Shown here: piece after piece, positions 1-11,484 of the stretch | Numbering within the stretch: position 1 is the first letter of the stretch | Layout of the letters: every line of letters begins with the position of its first letter | DNA from: Brachionus manjavacas | Lineage: Eukaryota; Rotifera; Eurotatoria; Ploima; Brachionidae | Reading direction: 5' to 3' | Length of the DNA stretch: 64,000 bases | NCBI GenBank assembly: GCA_019054805.1 | Contig: JAHQIY010000033.1 | Coordinates: 372,001-436,000, forward strand | The notes under the pieces: model-generated | The model's input: only the letters and a program-made list of their open reading frames with translations | Database searches by the model: none | What the model was told of the DNA's origin: nothing | Position numbers and translations under genes: made by a program

Positions 1-384
1 CAAATTATAATTTAAATTCTGTACATATCCCAAAATTTGTGTCATGAAAACAAAAAAATTACCATGCCATGCAAATTCAGTAGCTGGGGACCAAAAATGT
101 GACGAAACTGGCCCAATCGATCCCAAAGGTCTATAACAATAGTGAATTAATTCTTTTTCCCAAAATTATTTCAATTACCCTAGAGCTCCTATCGGTCCAT
201 TATAACCAAGAGCTGAATTCGATTTAATGTAAGTTTTGCAATCAATGGGACATTTCATGAGTTCTGGTGCTATTTGTTTTAAATCATGTAGACTTGCAAT
301 CAAAGAAGAACTTGTTATTTGAAAAGCATTTGTCCGTGAATTAAATATTAGTAAAATTAGAATACTTAATGAAAATGATAACAT
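1..384 (-). CDS. Small secreted protein, 5' part (runs off the window)
   Basis: Exon 1 is 384..179 and begins with an ATG followed by a typical signal peptide: a hydrophobic stretch at residues 3-14, with likely cleavage after the ARG-THR-ASN-ALA region near residue 20. Its donor (GTAATTG) lies at 178 and an acceptor (TTATAG) at 131, giving a 48-bp intron. Exon 2 starts at 130 in the matching phase. Across the junction the protein reads as a Gly-Pro-Ile/Leu-Gly tandem (GPIGALGPLGSIGPVSS) followed by a Trp-rich segment. Exon 2 either stays open to base 1 or stops at another GT donor at 62. The function is not recognised. The GPxG repeat with a signal peptide suggests an extracellular or cuticle/matrix protein, but that is inference. 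Two cysteines (CPIDC) precede the repeat. Confidence 0.55.
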
Positions 385-1099
385 TTTGACATTTTTTATT
401 TAAGCTGAAGAAGCGTCTTTTAGCAAAATTTATATAATTATTTTTTTGATAAAAAGTTGCTATCTAATCGATTGATTAAAATCTCTATACTGACAATCAA
501 TAATAATTTTGATGAGCGTTGCGCATGCTATTTTTTCTTTTCGTAGATATTTCTTATCTGTTTATTTTATCTGTTTTTATTTCAACTTGTTTTTACTAAA
601 TGTGAAAAAAATGGCTTGATTTTGATTTTCAAATTATTGTTAGTGTTGACTCAGATTAAATTCGAAAGAAATTGAAGACTAATTAAATAATTAATACTTT
701 TTATTTAGTGAGAAACTAAAATTAAATAATAATAAAACTATTAGCCAATTTATTTTTTTTTTAATAATGTTACTCATTGCAGTCAAAGTAATTCCATTAT
801 TTAAAATCATGAAAATTACTTTTATGAGAACAATCTACTAGACAAGGAGAAATATTGTTATTGATTTAATAGTCATTTGAAAAAATTTAACAACAAGTTA
901 TTTAAGTTAAATAATTCAAATTTAGAAACAAAATCTGTGTAAATTAAATTTATGTTATTGAAAATTGAAAGCTTAAATGTTGAAAATTTATTAATCTTGA
1001 ATAAAAATGTTCAAATGTTTTTTCTCCACTTTTTGATTTGGCCATTGGTTCAATAAGGTTATTGTTGTTCCTTAAAATATAATTCAAATTTCTTGATAA
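385..1099. other. Intergenic, AT-rich
   Basis: No coding signal is visible on either strand. This is the upstream side of the secreted-protein gene at the left edge, so its promoter should lie here, but I see no motif that fixes it. Confidence 0.5.
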
Positions 1100-1720
1100 G
1101 ATTTCCCTAATAAGAGACTACTTCTGAAACTAAAAGCTTATGGAATAATGGTCTTGTTTTTTAAATGGATTGAGGCTTTCCTAAGCAATAGGAGACAAAG
1201 AATTGTTCAAGGCGAAGTGGTGTCAAGTTGAGCTGAAGTATCTAGCAGAGGATCTTAAGGATCCAGTATTGGCCCGTTTCTGTTTGTGATTTACATCAAT
1301 GATTTGCCTGACAAAATTCGAAATATCTCCAAAATGTTGCCAAAATAACTTAAAAAATGAATTTGGAGCTATGGCTGGCTTCTAAACTTTAATATTTCGA
1401 AATTAGTCGTTATGCATTATGGTTCCAACAACATAAAAAATATAATTTTGAAAATAATATCAATGGACACCAAGTAATTAAATCTGAATCGAAGAGAAAT
1501 TTGGGAATTGTTTTCAGCACGAACTTGAAATAGAGGAACCACATCTTGGTGTGTATGAATACTGAAAATCAAATGCTTGGGAGAATCAAAAATCGCCTGC
1601 TAGACTTGATATAAAGCTACTGAGATTACTATATTCTGGCTTTTTTTTGGAGTTTTCAGTTCCAGTATGGTCACCAAATCTTAAACAGACTGTGATGCCT
1701 TCGAAAAAATCTAATGAAGA
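1100..1720 (+). mobile_element. Non-LTR retrotransposon reverse transcriptase relic
   Basis: The plus strand reads as a heavily mutated LINE reverse transcriptase. Near 1270-1310 there is IGPFLFVIYINDLPD, the diverged version of the conserved 'GPLLFLIYINDLPD' stretch before the YADD catalytic box. It is preceded by a 'FLSNRRQRI..G'-like segment around 1185-1215. Frames shift repeatedly and stops are frequent, so it cannot make an enzyme. It ends close to the triplet microsatellite at 1730. Confidence 0.7.
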
Positions 1721-1729
1721 GTAACCAAG

Positions 1730-1815
1730 TATGTTATTATTATTATTATTATTATCATTATTCTTATCATTATTATTATTATTATCATTATTATTATTAT
1801 TATTATTATTTAATC
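1730..1815. repeat. (ATT)n microsatellite between two converging LINE fragments
   Basis: About 85 bp of TTA/ATT triplets with a few C substitutions. Read on the minus strand it forms the (AAT)n tail directly after the 3' end of the minus-strand LINE fragment that follows. It is therefore best seen as a retrotransposon 3' tail rather than an independent repeat. Confidence 0.7.
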
Positions 1816-2620
1816 TGCAACGAGATTTTGCCCGTGCAGCTCGGTAACTCAGTACCTCGCTATGGCAGAATTTTTTTGAGATTCCATCATTTTGTTTTGA
1901 ACAAATTTGTCGTATTTGTTTTTGAATGAGTTGATTGATTCTGCATTTTTTTTTTCGTTAAGTTGTTCCAGTCTTGAGCGATACGATTAGAAAGAAAGTT
2001 GTCTCTGACTGAACAGTTTTTAACAAGTTGCCTGTATAATTTGTTTTGCCCTCTTGTTGAACCTTCCGGGCCAGAAGCATTCATACTCGGTGTTGTTGTA
2101 AGTGGATGATACCAATCTATTATATTGAGATTCTTTTCTGAATTGTAAAATTGAATTAAGTCACCTCTTTTTCTCCGTTCTTCGAGTGTAGTGAGGCCAA
2201 GTATTTTTAATCTTTCGTTGTACCTCTTATTTCTTGGTAGCTCTTCTTTGGACTTATTCAATCATTTTGATGTCTTGCCTTCGATATGGGTTCCAAGCTG
2301 ATGATCCATATTCCAAAAGTGGTCTAATGAATGTTGTGTAAAGTAGCTTGAATGTTTTCTGGCCCCATCTTTTAAATGCCCTTCTTATTTTGCCTAGAGT
2401 GCTGTTTGCTTTAGATGCTATAGTTTGAATATGATCTGACCATTAAAGATCGTTCTTCACATTTATGCAAAGATCTCTTTCTGAGATTGAGTTTTCAAGA
2501 ATATAAGTTACTTTTTTATCAGTGTCAATATCGAGGTCTAGTGAGTACAGTCTATCGTTATGTATTTTGGGGTTTCCTAAGTGCATTACTTTACATTTAT
2601 TAAGGAAATGTTAGCGAAAT
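1816..2620 (-). mobile_element. Non-LTR retrotransposon, 3' end of ORF2 and 3'UTR
   Basis: Minus-strand translation from about 2615 reads as the post-YADD part of a LINE ORF2. It has a HLGNPKIHNDRLY segment, a 'KRWGQKTFKLLYTTFIRPLLEY' palm/thumb block and the thumb-to-C-terminal block with RLKILGLTTLEERRKRGDL near 2200. The tail is LYRQLVKNCSVRDNFLSNR. Two in-frame stops (one before WSDHIQ, one in the thumb) inactivate it. The last open stretch is 2261..1887. The element continues as a short 3'UTR and then the (AAT)n tail. The C-terminal block is clearly related to the one at 28732..28947. Confidence 0.8.
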
Positions 2621-2639
2621 CGGAAACAAAAGTTAAACT

Positions 2640-4780
2640 TCTGAAATTGTTTGGGATATTAAAGAATAATTAATTCATAATTTGGACAAGATAGAAATTA
2701 ACACCAGTTTTGATTTGGTCAATAACAATTTAAGAGGACACCGCTTCAAGTTTTTTAAAGAGAAAACCAAGCACCCACAAAGAGAAAATTTATTTTACAA
2801 CCGAATTTTTGGTGTTTGAATTACAAATTGTATCCAATTTTGAAATAACATTGAAAAAGTGCGATGTTTCAAATATTTTTTTCAGTTTCAAATAAAAAAA
2901 TAATTTTAAGTTAATATTGAAAACATTTTCATATTTGAAATTAAACTCTTTGGTGAAATAGAATGAGATTATTTTTTATTTGGAAATTTGAAATTTATTT
3001 ATATGATTCATTTATTTTTTCCCGAGCAAATGCTCCTTTAGAATAAAAACACATGAAAAAACTAAAAAAAAGCTAAATAAAATAAAATAAAAATAAAATG
3101 AATAAAATAAGAAAAATAAAATAAATAAAAAAAAGATAAAAAATTCATTAGATTTAAGTTTATATTTATTTTTAAATCGTTGAAAAACTGGATCTAGTCG
3201 GTTAGGTGAACTATCACCCAATTTTTTTGTTCATAATATAATTATGGTTAGCCAAAAAAAGAATTATGTGAACAAATTGAATAAAGCTATTTAATAGAAT
3301 TCCTAATTCTCGGAACTGATATAAAAATAAATAATTGAAGTTATTAATTTTTTTGGTTTTTTTTTTGAAGGATCGTAAGAAACAGCATTTGCTCTGATCT
3401 GGTTGACTTGGTATTACCCTTTCAACAATCCAAATAAACAAATTAAACCAGATTTTAATCAATACAAAATTAATTTAAAATCTTTTTAAAGGTTTTTTAA
3501 TAGACTTTTTGCTTCATTTTTAAAATACTGATATTTATTTCAAAAAAGAATTATTATTAATCTGCATTACATTTTTTTATTTTATACTGTTTTGAAATGT
3601 TTTATATATTAAAGCCCAGAATAGAAAAAAAATCACAAACCAGACAAAATGAACTTTTTTATTTCAAAAAATTTCCTCAATTAAATATTTCAAGAAAAAA
3701 TTAGTTTTATTGCTTTCTTAAACTTATTAATTTTATTAAAAAGATATTATGATTTTATGATTTAAATAATCCAAATTTGTCTAATATAAATCATCTCTTT
3801 AATTTGTTTTATTCTTGGACTGCAAAAATAATTTGTTAAAAATCAAATAATCTCTGAAAATTGAACTTTTTGATCAAAATTTAATGACTATGCTTAAGAA
3901 GCATTTAAAAAATGGTTTTAAAATATTTAAATTTATTAAAAAATTATTTTTTATATTCAATGCTTATATTTTTTCCAGATTTCAAAAGTCTCACATTAAT
4001 TTTAAATAATAATAACTTTCTGCCGATATTAGCAATTAACTCTTGGAAAAAGCACTTAGAAACTTTTTAATTGTACCATTTGTATTAAAATATCATACAT
4101 TTTTAATTGCTTCATAAATATTTTTGATGCAGAATAATTGTTTGATTTAATATATTTATTGATAATTTTATTTAAACTAATCATTCAAATACTAGTTTTT
4201 CTGTAAAATATTAAATATGATTAAATACATTTATACATCAGATATAAATGTATAAATAAAATTACTTGATTTTTTTGTTAAAAAGATATAGTTGAATATT
4301 TAATTTTCAACTTATTAAGATGAAGTTTGGAAACTTTTGAAAAATAATTTAAATTAAGTTTTTTTTTTTCTATTCGACATTTTTGTTTAAGCTGCTCTGT
4401 GGATTAGATTATAATGAATTTAGCTAATGACATAAGGCATGATTTGTAGATTAAGTAATTTCAGAGTATTTAGATGGGAAATTTGATGCCCGATATTGTA
4501 GATTTATTATTTAAAATAGCAAAACTTGGTGAATTTTGTATCAAAGAACAAAAAAAAATTTAAACTGAATTAATTTCTATAAAACTTATGTTAGGCCAAG
4601 TAAAAAGTTTGATCAAATTTCAGACTTAAAAAAATATCAAAGCATAATAAATCGTTGAATTGAAATTTTAAAGCATTTCTTTTACAAGTTGAGAGAAGGA
4701 ATTGTGCAAAAATATTGCAAGAAATCTAATTAAGCATTTAAAATTTTTTGATTACTTTTGAAGTCTGAAATTTGATCAAA
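2640..4780. other. Intergenic, AT-rich, with one LINE 3'-end hairpin
   Basis: I see no host gene. Around 3005-3060 the minus strand carries GGAGCATTTGCTCGGG followed by an A-rich tail. This is a diverged copy of the LINE 3'-terminal hairpin found several times at 36.9-37.9 kb. The rest is A/T-rich with no conserved coding pattern. Confidence 0.5.
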
Positions 4781-4789
4781 TATTTATTT

Positions 4790-5168
4790 TATTTATTTGA
4801 CAAAAGACCACTTGCCGGTCATCAATATCATAAAAACACTGTTAAATAAAGCCTACCTAGGCTTTAAAACCCAAAAATTACAAAAAAAATAACATGAATA
4901 AATTAAAAAAAAATTGTTATAGTCCTATTTAAAATTTAAATAATTTGTATAGAATTTGATAATAATTAAAAAAATGTCTAATTATCTTATCTGTGTCGAA
5001 TTTGAGCCATTGGAAAAGTTCATGTTTTAAATTCATTTTTCTGAGTTGAAAAAGTTGCTTAATCAATTGGGAATTTTTATTTGATTCTTCACCTCGTTTT
5101 AATTCCACTTCCACAACATATTTAATAGCTTTAATTTTATCAAGTGTGTTGACTTGTGGCGAGAACAA
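4790..5168 (-). mobile_element. LINE 3' end with coding-like remnant
   Basis: The open frame 5168..4929 (79 codons, non-ATG start) has a natural amino-acid make-up, with KRGEESNKNSQLIKQLFQLR in the middle. About 100 bp downstream on the same strand is a hairpin (GACCGGCAAGTGGTC) followed by an (AAAT)n tail at about 4790-4825. That arrangement matches a non-LTR element 3' terminus. The protein piece itself is not recognised. Confidence 0.4.
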
Positions 5169-5708
5169 AGAAAATTAGCTAAATTCATTTCATTCCAATA
5201 TGTCTTTGCTAAGTTCTAGTTTTGACGATTTTCTTTTGTAGAGTAAGTTCATTGCTGAATAATCTTTCGTTAAAGAAAAAGTCGAGTTTTTGATTTTTTA
5301 ATTTAGTTTTGAACTGAATTATCGACTGCAAACTGCAAATTTATAGACTGAAAGGCATGTGAATTTTCATACAACTCTTCCAAAAATTACAAAATAAAAT
5401 TTTTTTTCATTAATTTAAATTGACAAAATTGAGTTTTTTTAAACTTTGATTATGAAACAACATGAAACAAAATATGTTCCATTAAATTCAACATAAAAAG
5501 ATAAATTTTAACTTACAGGAAATTATTAATGATCAAATAAAATATCAATTTTTAAAATTTACATCAACAAGTTCAAGAATCGATACGACGCCTTCCGGTC
5601 TATTTATTTAAAAATTTTTCATTTTTTTTTTAATTATTCTATTTTTGCGCTTTCAATTTTAATGTAAAATTATCCATCAATTGTACTATACATATTTTTT
5701 TTCCTTAT

Positions 5709-5832
5709 TCACTCCTTGTGGAGCATAGAGTCATTACTTTTGATTTCCACTCAAGTCGATCTTTTGCCTTTACCCTTGCTTCTCCCCATGTCATTTCTAT
5801 TTCGATGAGCTCTTTCGTCATTGATTGGAATA
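5709..5832 (-). mobile_element. RTE-like LINE, extreme C-terminus
   Basis: The minus strand encodes a short segment with TWGEARVKAKDRLEW, then a conserved-looking end MTLCSTRSE and a TGA at 5711..5709. The W..A..A.DR..W pattern is typical of the end of RTE-type and related non-LTR polymerases (recall, not searched). An A-rich tail follows directly. A second copy of the last eight residues, with a similar tail, occurs on the plus strand at about 25010-25060. Confidence 0.55.
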
Positions 5833-5849
5833 TTTTTTAATGGCATGCA

Positions 5850-7765
5850 GAATGCAGAAAATTGCAGATTATTTTGAAGATTTATTTTCCTGCATTAAAC
5901 AAATTTGCTTAACCATTTAGCATTTTACAGAATTAAATTATCTTTTTTAGTAAAAAAGTTATTCAAATTTTTCTGAATTGAAACGATTGAATTGAAATGA
6001 ACTTTACAATCGAATTTTCTCGCCCTGTTAAATTAAACATTGAATGTTTCACCTCTTGAAAACTTACAGAAAAATCTGTGGTGTACAAGATCCATATTTT
6101 TACTAAGAGTTTAAATCTTGAATTAGAATTTTTTTATGAAAATTCACAATTTCCGACCAAACCACTTTTGTAACACACAAATTAAGTTTCTGAAAAAAAT
6201 CTGCAGGTCTTTAATTCCTTGTCTCCAAAAACATAAAAAAAAATAAACAAACACAATAAGTTGAAAATGAAATTGTTTTTAATTTCTAAAAATTGAAACT
6301 ATGTAATTTTTTTTTTATTAAGCATGTAATCTTGAAGTCTAAATATGTCTAAGAGACAAAATTAGTAGTCTATATTTTATAAAAAAAAAAAAAAATTATA
6401 GTTTAATACTTTTATTTTTAATTTTTGAAGTAAATAAATAAATTGCATAAACTTGAATTCGGCGTTAAAGAAGTTTTTTTCAGAAAATAAATTTTGCAGA
6501 ACAATCTTTAGATCTATGCAAAGAAAGGCGTTTAAATTTGAAATTTTTGTGTGTGTTCTTTGTTCCAAAATTCACAATGCCAAATAAATTTATTTAAAAA
6601 AAATTTTTGAATAAAGATTTTATTAAATATTACTAAAAAATCAAAGAAAAAAAAAACAAAAATAAAGAAAATTTTGAAATTTTAAAATGGTCTTAGCTTT
6701 TTTTCTAAATCTTTTGAAAACAAAAAAAAAACAAAATTTTATTTTATACCATTTATTAATCCATTGAATTTTTTTAAACAAACTATAGTGTAAAAAATTA
6801 AAGAAACTTTCTGTGTCGAAAGCTGCATACAATTTAAGAAAACTAAAAAAAAATATTATCGATCCACTGCCTTACTGCCACCTCCTAACTCTTTCTTTTT
6901 ATGCTCGTTTCATAAACTATCTGAACTTAATATACACATGGATCCGTGAGTTTAGAGTCAATTTTGAATGACCAAAAGAAAAAACAAAAAAAAAAGTAAA
7001 AGCCAAAAACAAGGACATAAATCCAAAATATTTTAAATTTTCCACTTTTAAGAAAAAAAAAGATTACAGGCCACTCAAATTAAATTTGAATTTTTTAATG
7101 TTTATTGTAAATTTTGGTCGAATTTTTCTCAAAGAGATAGCTTAGTTGTGCGTTTCTCTTAAGCTCTTGGACTTTTGAATTTTAATCCCCGAGTTCAAAT
7201 GAAAATAGCCCTGAGACTTTATTTATATACATTTTATACTCGTTTTTTTCTATTTTGTTTGCTAATGAAGAATGCTTTAGAGTAGTAGTTTTTTTGTTTC
7301 ATTTGGGAGTTTTAGAATCTTCCTGAGATTTTGGAGAATGACAATTGAAGGTTAAAACAGAAACATAAGTGATCAAAAAAATGTACACTTGATGCTGAAT
7401 AAACAAAAAAAAAAAAAAAAAAGAAAAAAGAAGATAAAGAAAAATCATAAATAAAACCAAATGCACTGTTTTTTTAAGTATTTTTGAAAATGTTTTCTTG
7501 ATAATGACATTTAAGACGAGTTGATTCAATGAGTGTATTGCACCAAAAAAAAATGTTGAATAAATTGGAGGAAAAAAAACGTCACCACAGTTGTACTACA
7601 AATGCTACTCTAGACTGAATTTTCAGTTGCCTGAGGCAATTGTGGTGGTCTGGCCATCATCCTTTAGATTAAAAATCGATTACTCAAAAAAACGGGCCAA
7701 GAAATCTGAGCTCGGGAGCAGCAAACTTCTTATTTGTGAATTTCTTAATCAAAAAACCAAAATAC
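5850..7765. other. Intergenic, 3' flank of the BEN gene
   Basis: A/T-rich with long homopolymer runs. Short ORFs here are low-complexity Phe/Lys strings and are not credible. It probably holds the 3'UTR of the BEN-domain gene near its right end. Confidence 0.45.
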
Positions 7766-8626
7766 TTACAGTGACGGAAACATGCCAAAATAGGACTGTG
7801 CTGCTTTGATTTTTTTTCTAAAATTTCGTCTAGTCTGAACACATTTGTCAGTGGCCGCTCGGGTCAATTGACTGTGCGGAACATCAGCATAGCGATTTTT
7901 GACATAGGCTAAATGACAAGTGAACAAGTGAGCATGAAAATAGGTTTAGAGTAGATTTGAAAGAGAGTGTCTTACCAAATAGAGCCGATATGACATGTTT
8001 GTCGAGAGTGTTGGTGATGCGTCCCGTTCCGTTGATGGACGACTTGGCCAGAGTGGACTTGTCGAAAAAAACGTCCATCAAATTTCGGAGCAATCTGGTT
8101 GCGGAGCCCCTGTCATCGTTGCACGCATTCAGATCGTTTGTGCTAATGAACACGTCGTAGCCGGCCACTAGACGAACTTTTTCACTTGGTCCGCCAGCCG
8201 AGTCCAGCTTTTCTTTGGACACTTTGGGCTCTTCTTTGTACTCTGGTTGCAAAAAAAGTTAGAAAAACTTAGCTCTATTTGTCAAAATGAGAGAAAAAGT
8301 GTCACTTACTGTAATTTTCGGACGTGGACGAAGCGGACGAGGCCGCCGACGAAATGGACTGGCCGTTGCTCGAGGTCACAGCGTTTAGAGCAGCGGGCGT
8401 TGTGGACGGCGGCGACGGAGTGGCATCGCTTTCCACGCTGTTCGCTCGTCGTTGATGCTGAGTGCCGATGTTGGCAGCAGCGGCGGCAGACGCGGCAGCA
8501 ATGGCCGCGTTCAAATGAGACGAGTATCTGTTGTAGATTTGCTGTCCGCTTTGATTATTCAGCTGACCGTTCGACGAGTAAGACGACTGATGGTGATGAT
8601 TGTGCGAGTCGAGCAGAGATCGATGC

Positions 8627-8658
<32 letters not shown>

Positions 8659-11484
8659 TTGCTGCTGCTGTTGTTGGACAAGTACAGCCATGAGGTCGTT
8701 TTGAGTGGTGTTGGAGAATCTGCCGAGCAAGTGGTGGGCGCTGAGCGAATGATGCGAGTGGTGATGGCTGGAGAGAGTGGCGGCGAGAACTTTGGCCGCG
8801 TCTGACTGCGAATGCTGTTGCTGCATGTCGGCCAGTAGCTGAGCCACCGATTGGGCGTGATGGCTGTGCATGGCTGAATTTGAGTTGATGTGATGCGGGT
8901 GAATGCCTCTGAGATCGGCAGCGGCTGCGGCGGCTGCTGCTGCGGCCGCCAACACTGCAGCTGCGTTGCTATTGTTCGGCTGTTGTTGCTGCTGTTGTTG
9001 CTGCTGTTGTTGCTGCTGTTGTTGTTGTTGTTGCTGTGGTTGTTGGTGATGATGGTGGTGGTGGTGGTTGTGGTTGGAGTTGAGGTTGTGCTGTTGGGAG
9101 CTTTGCAGTGGGTGAAAAGCGGCCAGAGAGCTTGCATTTTTGATGGATGAAGAGGACGAGCTGGACGACGATGGCGACAAGTTGTTGATGCGATTCAGAA
9201 TTTCGCTTTTTTGTGAGGTGTCGGCCGAGTTGCGAGTTGGCGGCTCGGAGCCGTAGGCCTGTGCGCTCGTTTGTTTCAAGTGGTGCTCCATGTCCGGGTC
9301 GGATATGGGCGAGAGTCTGTCGACTAGTGAGTTGACGTTGAGCATTTTTTGGTGATGGTGCGCGTGCGGCTGATTTTGGTCGACGCTCATCGACTCATAG
9401 GCTCTGTGGTGTTGTCTGGACGTTTCGAGCAAGTACAAATTTTGCTCGTGTGTGTCGCCACCGCCGCCGCCACCACCGCCACTCTTGAACGACGAAAACT
9501 TTCGCTTGTACTTGCGCATGAGATATTGTTCTTCGCGGCGGCGTTCCTCGCGTTCCGCCTCGCTCGCTTGGCCTCCGCTGTTCTCGTGCTGGTGCTCGCG
9601 CTCGCGGTGCCCCATTGAGCACGGCTGCATCGCTGCCATCTCCTTGTCGGCCAACTCTTTCTCGCGCTTAATCTCCACGGCGTTGGCCAGCGACGCTCTC
9701 TCTGTTCGCTTGGTCACTCGTTTGCTTGGCGAGTTGTGCGCGTGCCGATGCTTGTCCTTTCGCTTGTGGCTCTGTCTGGTGTTGTCAAAGTGATAGGCGT
9801 CGTAGTCGCTTAGCGACGAGCACGACGAGTACGACCGGTACTCGGTGTCGAAGGCGCCGCCGTAGCTGGACGCGTCCAACGACGGCGAACGAGACAGCCG
9901 AGTGTTTTTGTTGTTGTTGTTGTTGTTGTTGTTGTTGATGGAGAGGGAGCGCGACGACACAATCGAGCAAGGCTCCGAGTAAATGGACGAGTTGGAGCGG
10001 TGTCGTCGGCCGTGTCTCAGCAACGAAGTGTCAACGCTAAACGACTCGGACACCACTGACGATTGATCGTCGTCGTGGTCGTCGCGGTCATGGTCGTGTT
10101 CGTGGTCATGATGGTTTAGGTCGTCGTCGTCGTCGTACTCGTCATTGACATCGTCGTCCTCGGCAAACAGAGGCTCCTCGACGTTCTCTGCCGTCGCCGC
10201 CGCTGCCGCTGGCTCCAGCTCCGACTCGTTCATGTACTCGAGCTCCGAGTCGTCGTCATGAATCGCCACTACGTTCGATGACTTTCTCGACTTGCGATTT
10301 CTCTCGCCACTCTTCTTCTCCGTGTTCAATTTGACGGCTTGTGCGGCCACATTTGCCAAGCTCTCCAAGTTGTCCGTTTCGGAGGTCGCTTTTTCGCCTT
10401 TGCTTTGGGCCGTCTCACTCTCGCTCTCTTTGTTGTGCGCTCTCAACTTTTTGCATCCACCATGCTGCTTAATCTCCTGTTGCTGATGCTGCTGATGCTG
10501 CTGATGTTGTTGTTGTTGTTGTGGTGATGCGATTTGATCTTTAGGGTTTTTCAGCGATTTTAGTTGGCGATATTTTTTGTAACCATGACGACCGCGATGG
10601 CGACGATGCTGAAGATGGCGCTGGTGGTGGTGGTTATGATGATGGTGATGATGATGACGGTGGCCGTGTCTGTGCTTGTGAAATTTGTAGTGGCCAGCGG
10701 CCGATGAAATGGAGCTGGACGCACTCGAGAACGAAAAGTTCACGTCCGAATTGTTGAATGTGAGCTGTTCGTCGATTAGACACGAGAGCAATCGAACATT
10801 GTTCGATCTGACGTGTATGGAGCCAAATATTTCGAGTTTGTCCAAGCCGACCAGAATAGAGGTGAACATTTTGGAGGGTTGCTGGTTGGTCTGGAGGGCC
10901 GTTGCAATGGCACATTTGTTTTGCTTTGTTTGACTGTAGTTGGACACCGACGAGCACGGCGGTGACAATGTCAAATTGGCTGTGTCAATTTCGTCAATGT
11001 GGCTTTCTTTGTCTTTGTGGTCAGCGTCTGAACTGTCGACTTTTTGCTGCTGCTCCTCCTCTTCCTTCTCTTGCTCCTTTTCCTGTTGATGCTCCTGCTG
11101 ATGCTCCAGCTCTTGTTGCTGCTGCTGCTGCTCGCTGTTTTTGTCCATCACAATTTTAGCTTTTTTCACTTTTTTAATAAAGTGCTCGTCGCAAAAATTA
11201 GCTATCAACACTCTGAGCATGGCAGCCAGCTCTTCCTGGCTCCTCTCGCTATCAACGCTCTCCTTCACATGCTCCATGTGTTCCATGTGTTCCATGTGTT
11301 CCATTTGTTCCATGTGTTCCATTTGTTCCATGTGTTCCATTTGTTCAATTTGTTCCATTTGTTGCATTTGTTGGATGTGTTGGGTTTGTTCAGAGTCTGC
11401 TTTTGCTGAACTTTGAGCGACCGGACTCTCTTGTCGGGCCTCTGCTCCTGTCGGCTCACTGCTAGCCTGTTCGCTTGATTCCAT
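7766..11484 (-). CDS. BEN-domain nuclear protein with many homopolymer runs
   Basis: Three exons: 11484..8310, 8242..7976 and 7908..7766. The two introns are 67 bp each (donors GTAAGTG and GTAAGAC), in phase, giving 1194 residues. Exons 2-3 encode a BEN domain at about residues 1075-1185: LLRNLMDVFFDKSTLAKSS, then LDKHVISALFAYVKNRY and a basic end (CVQTRRNFRKK). BEN domains bind DNA or chromatin proteins, and the spacing resembles insensitive/BEND5-type repressors. Upstream lie Met-Glu-Gln/His repeats (residues about 38-72), a Lys-rich helix (about 88-115), a non-repetitive patch (206-250), a His-rich tract (about 268-300), an acidic block, and Asn, Gly, Gln and Ala runs. The start ATG has AACA upstream. 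Its GC content is far above the surroundings. The stop codon overlaps a good donor (GTAAGTAT at 7769), so a further exon is possible. The role as transcriptional repressor is inference. Confidence 0.85.
11269..11375 (-). repeat. 9-bp coding minisatellite in the BEN gene
   Basis: Tandem 9-bp units (on plus, TTCCATGTG/TTCCATTTG) encode the Met-Glu-His / Met-Glu-Gln triplets near the N-terminus of the BEN protein. All copies keep the reading frame. About twelve units are visible, with drift only at the His/Gln codon and a few Ile changes. Likely length-variable between individuals. Confidence 0.75.

Noticed and set aside
1714-1929. Plus-strand ORF of Tyr runs
   Set aside because: Translation of the (ATT)n microsatellite.
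7299-7529. Minus-strand ORF with Phe-rich middle
   Set aside because: Produced by poly-A/T runs.
8247-11409. Long plus-strand and alternate-frame ORFs opposite the BEN gene
   Set aside because: They are frame shadows of Gln/His/Ala repeats and have homopolymer Leu/Val/Cys translations. The minus-strand frame has the BEN domain and splice sites.
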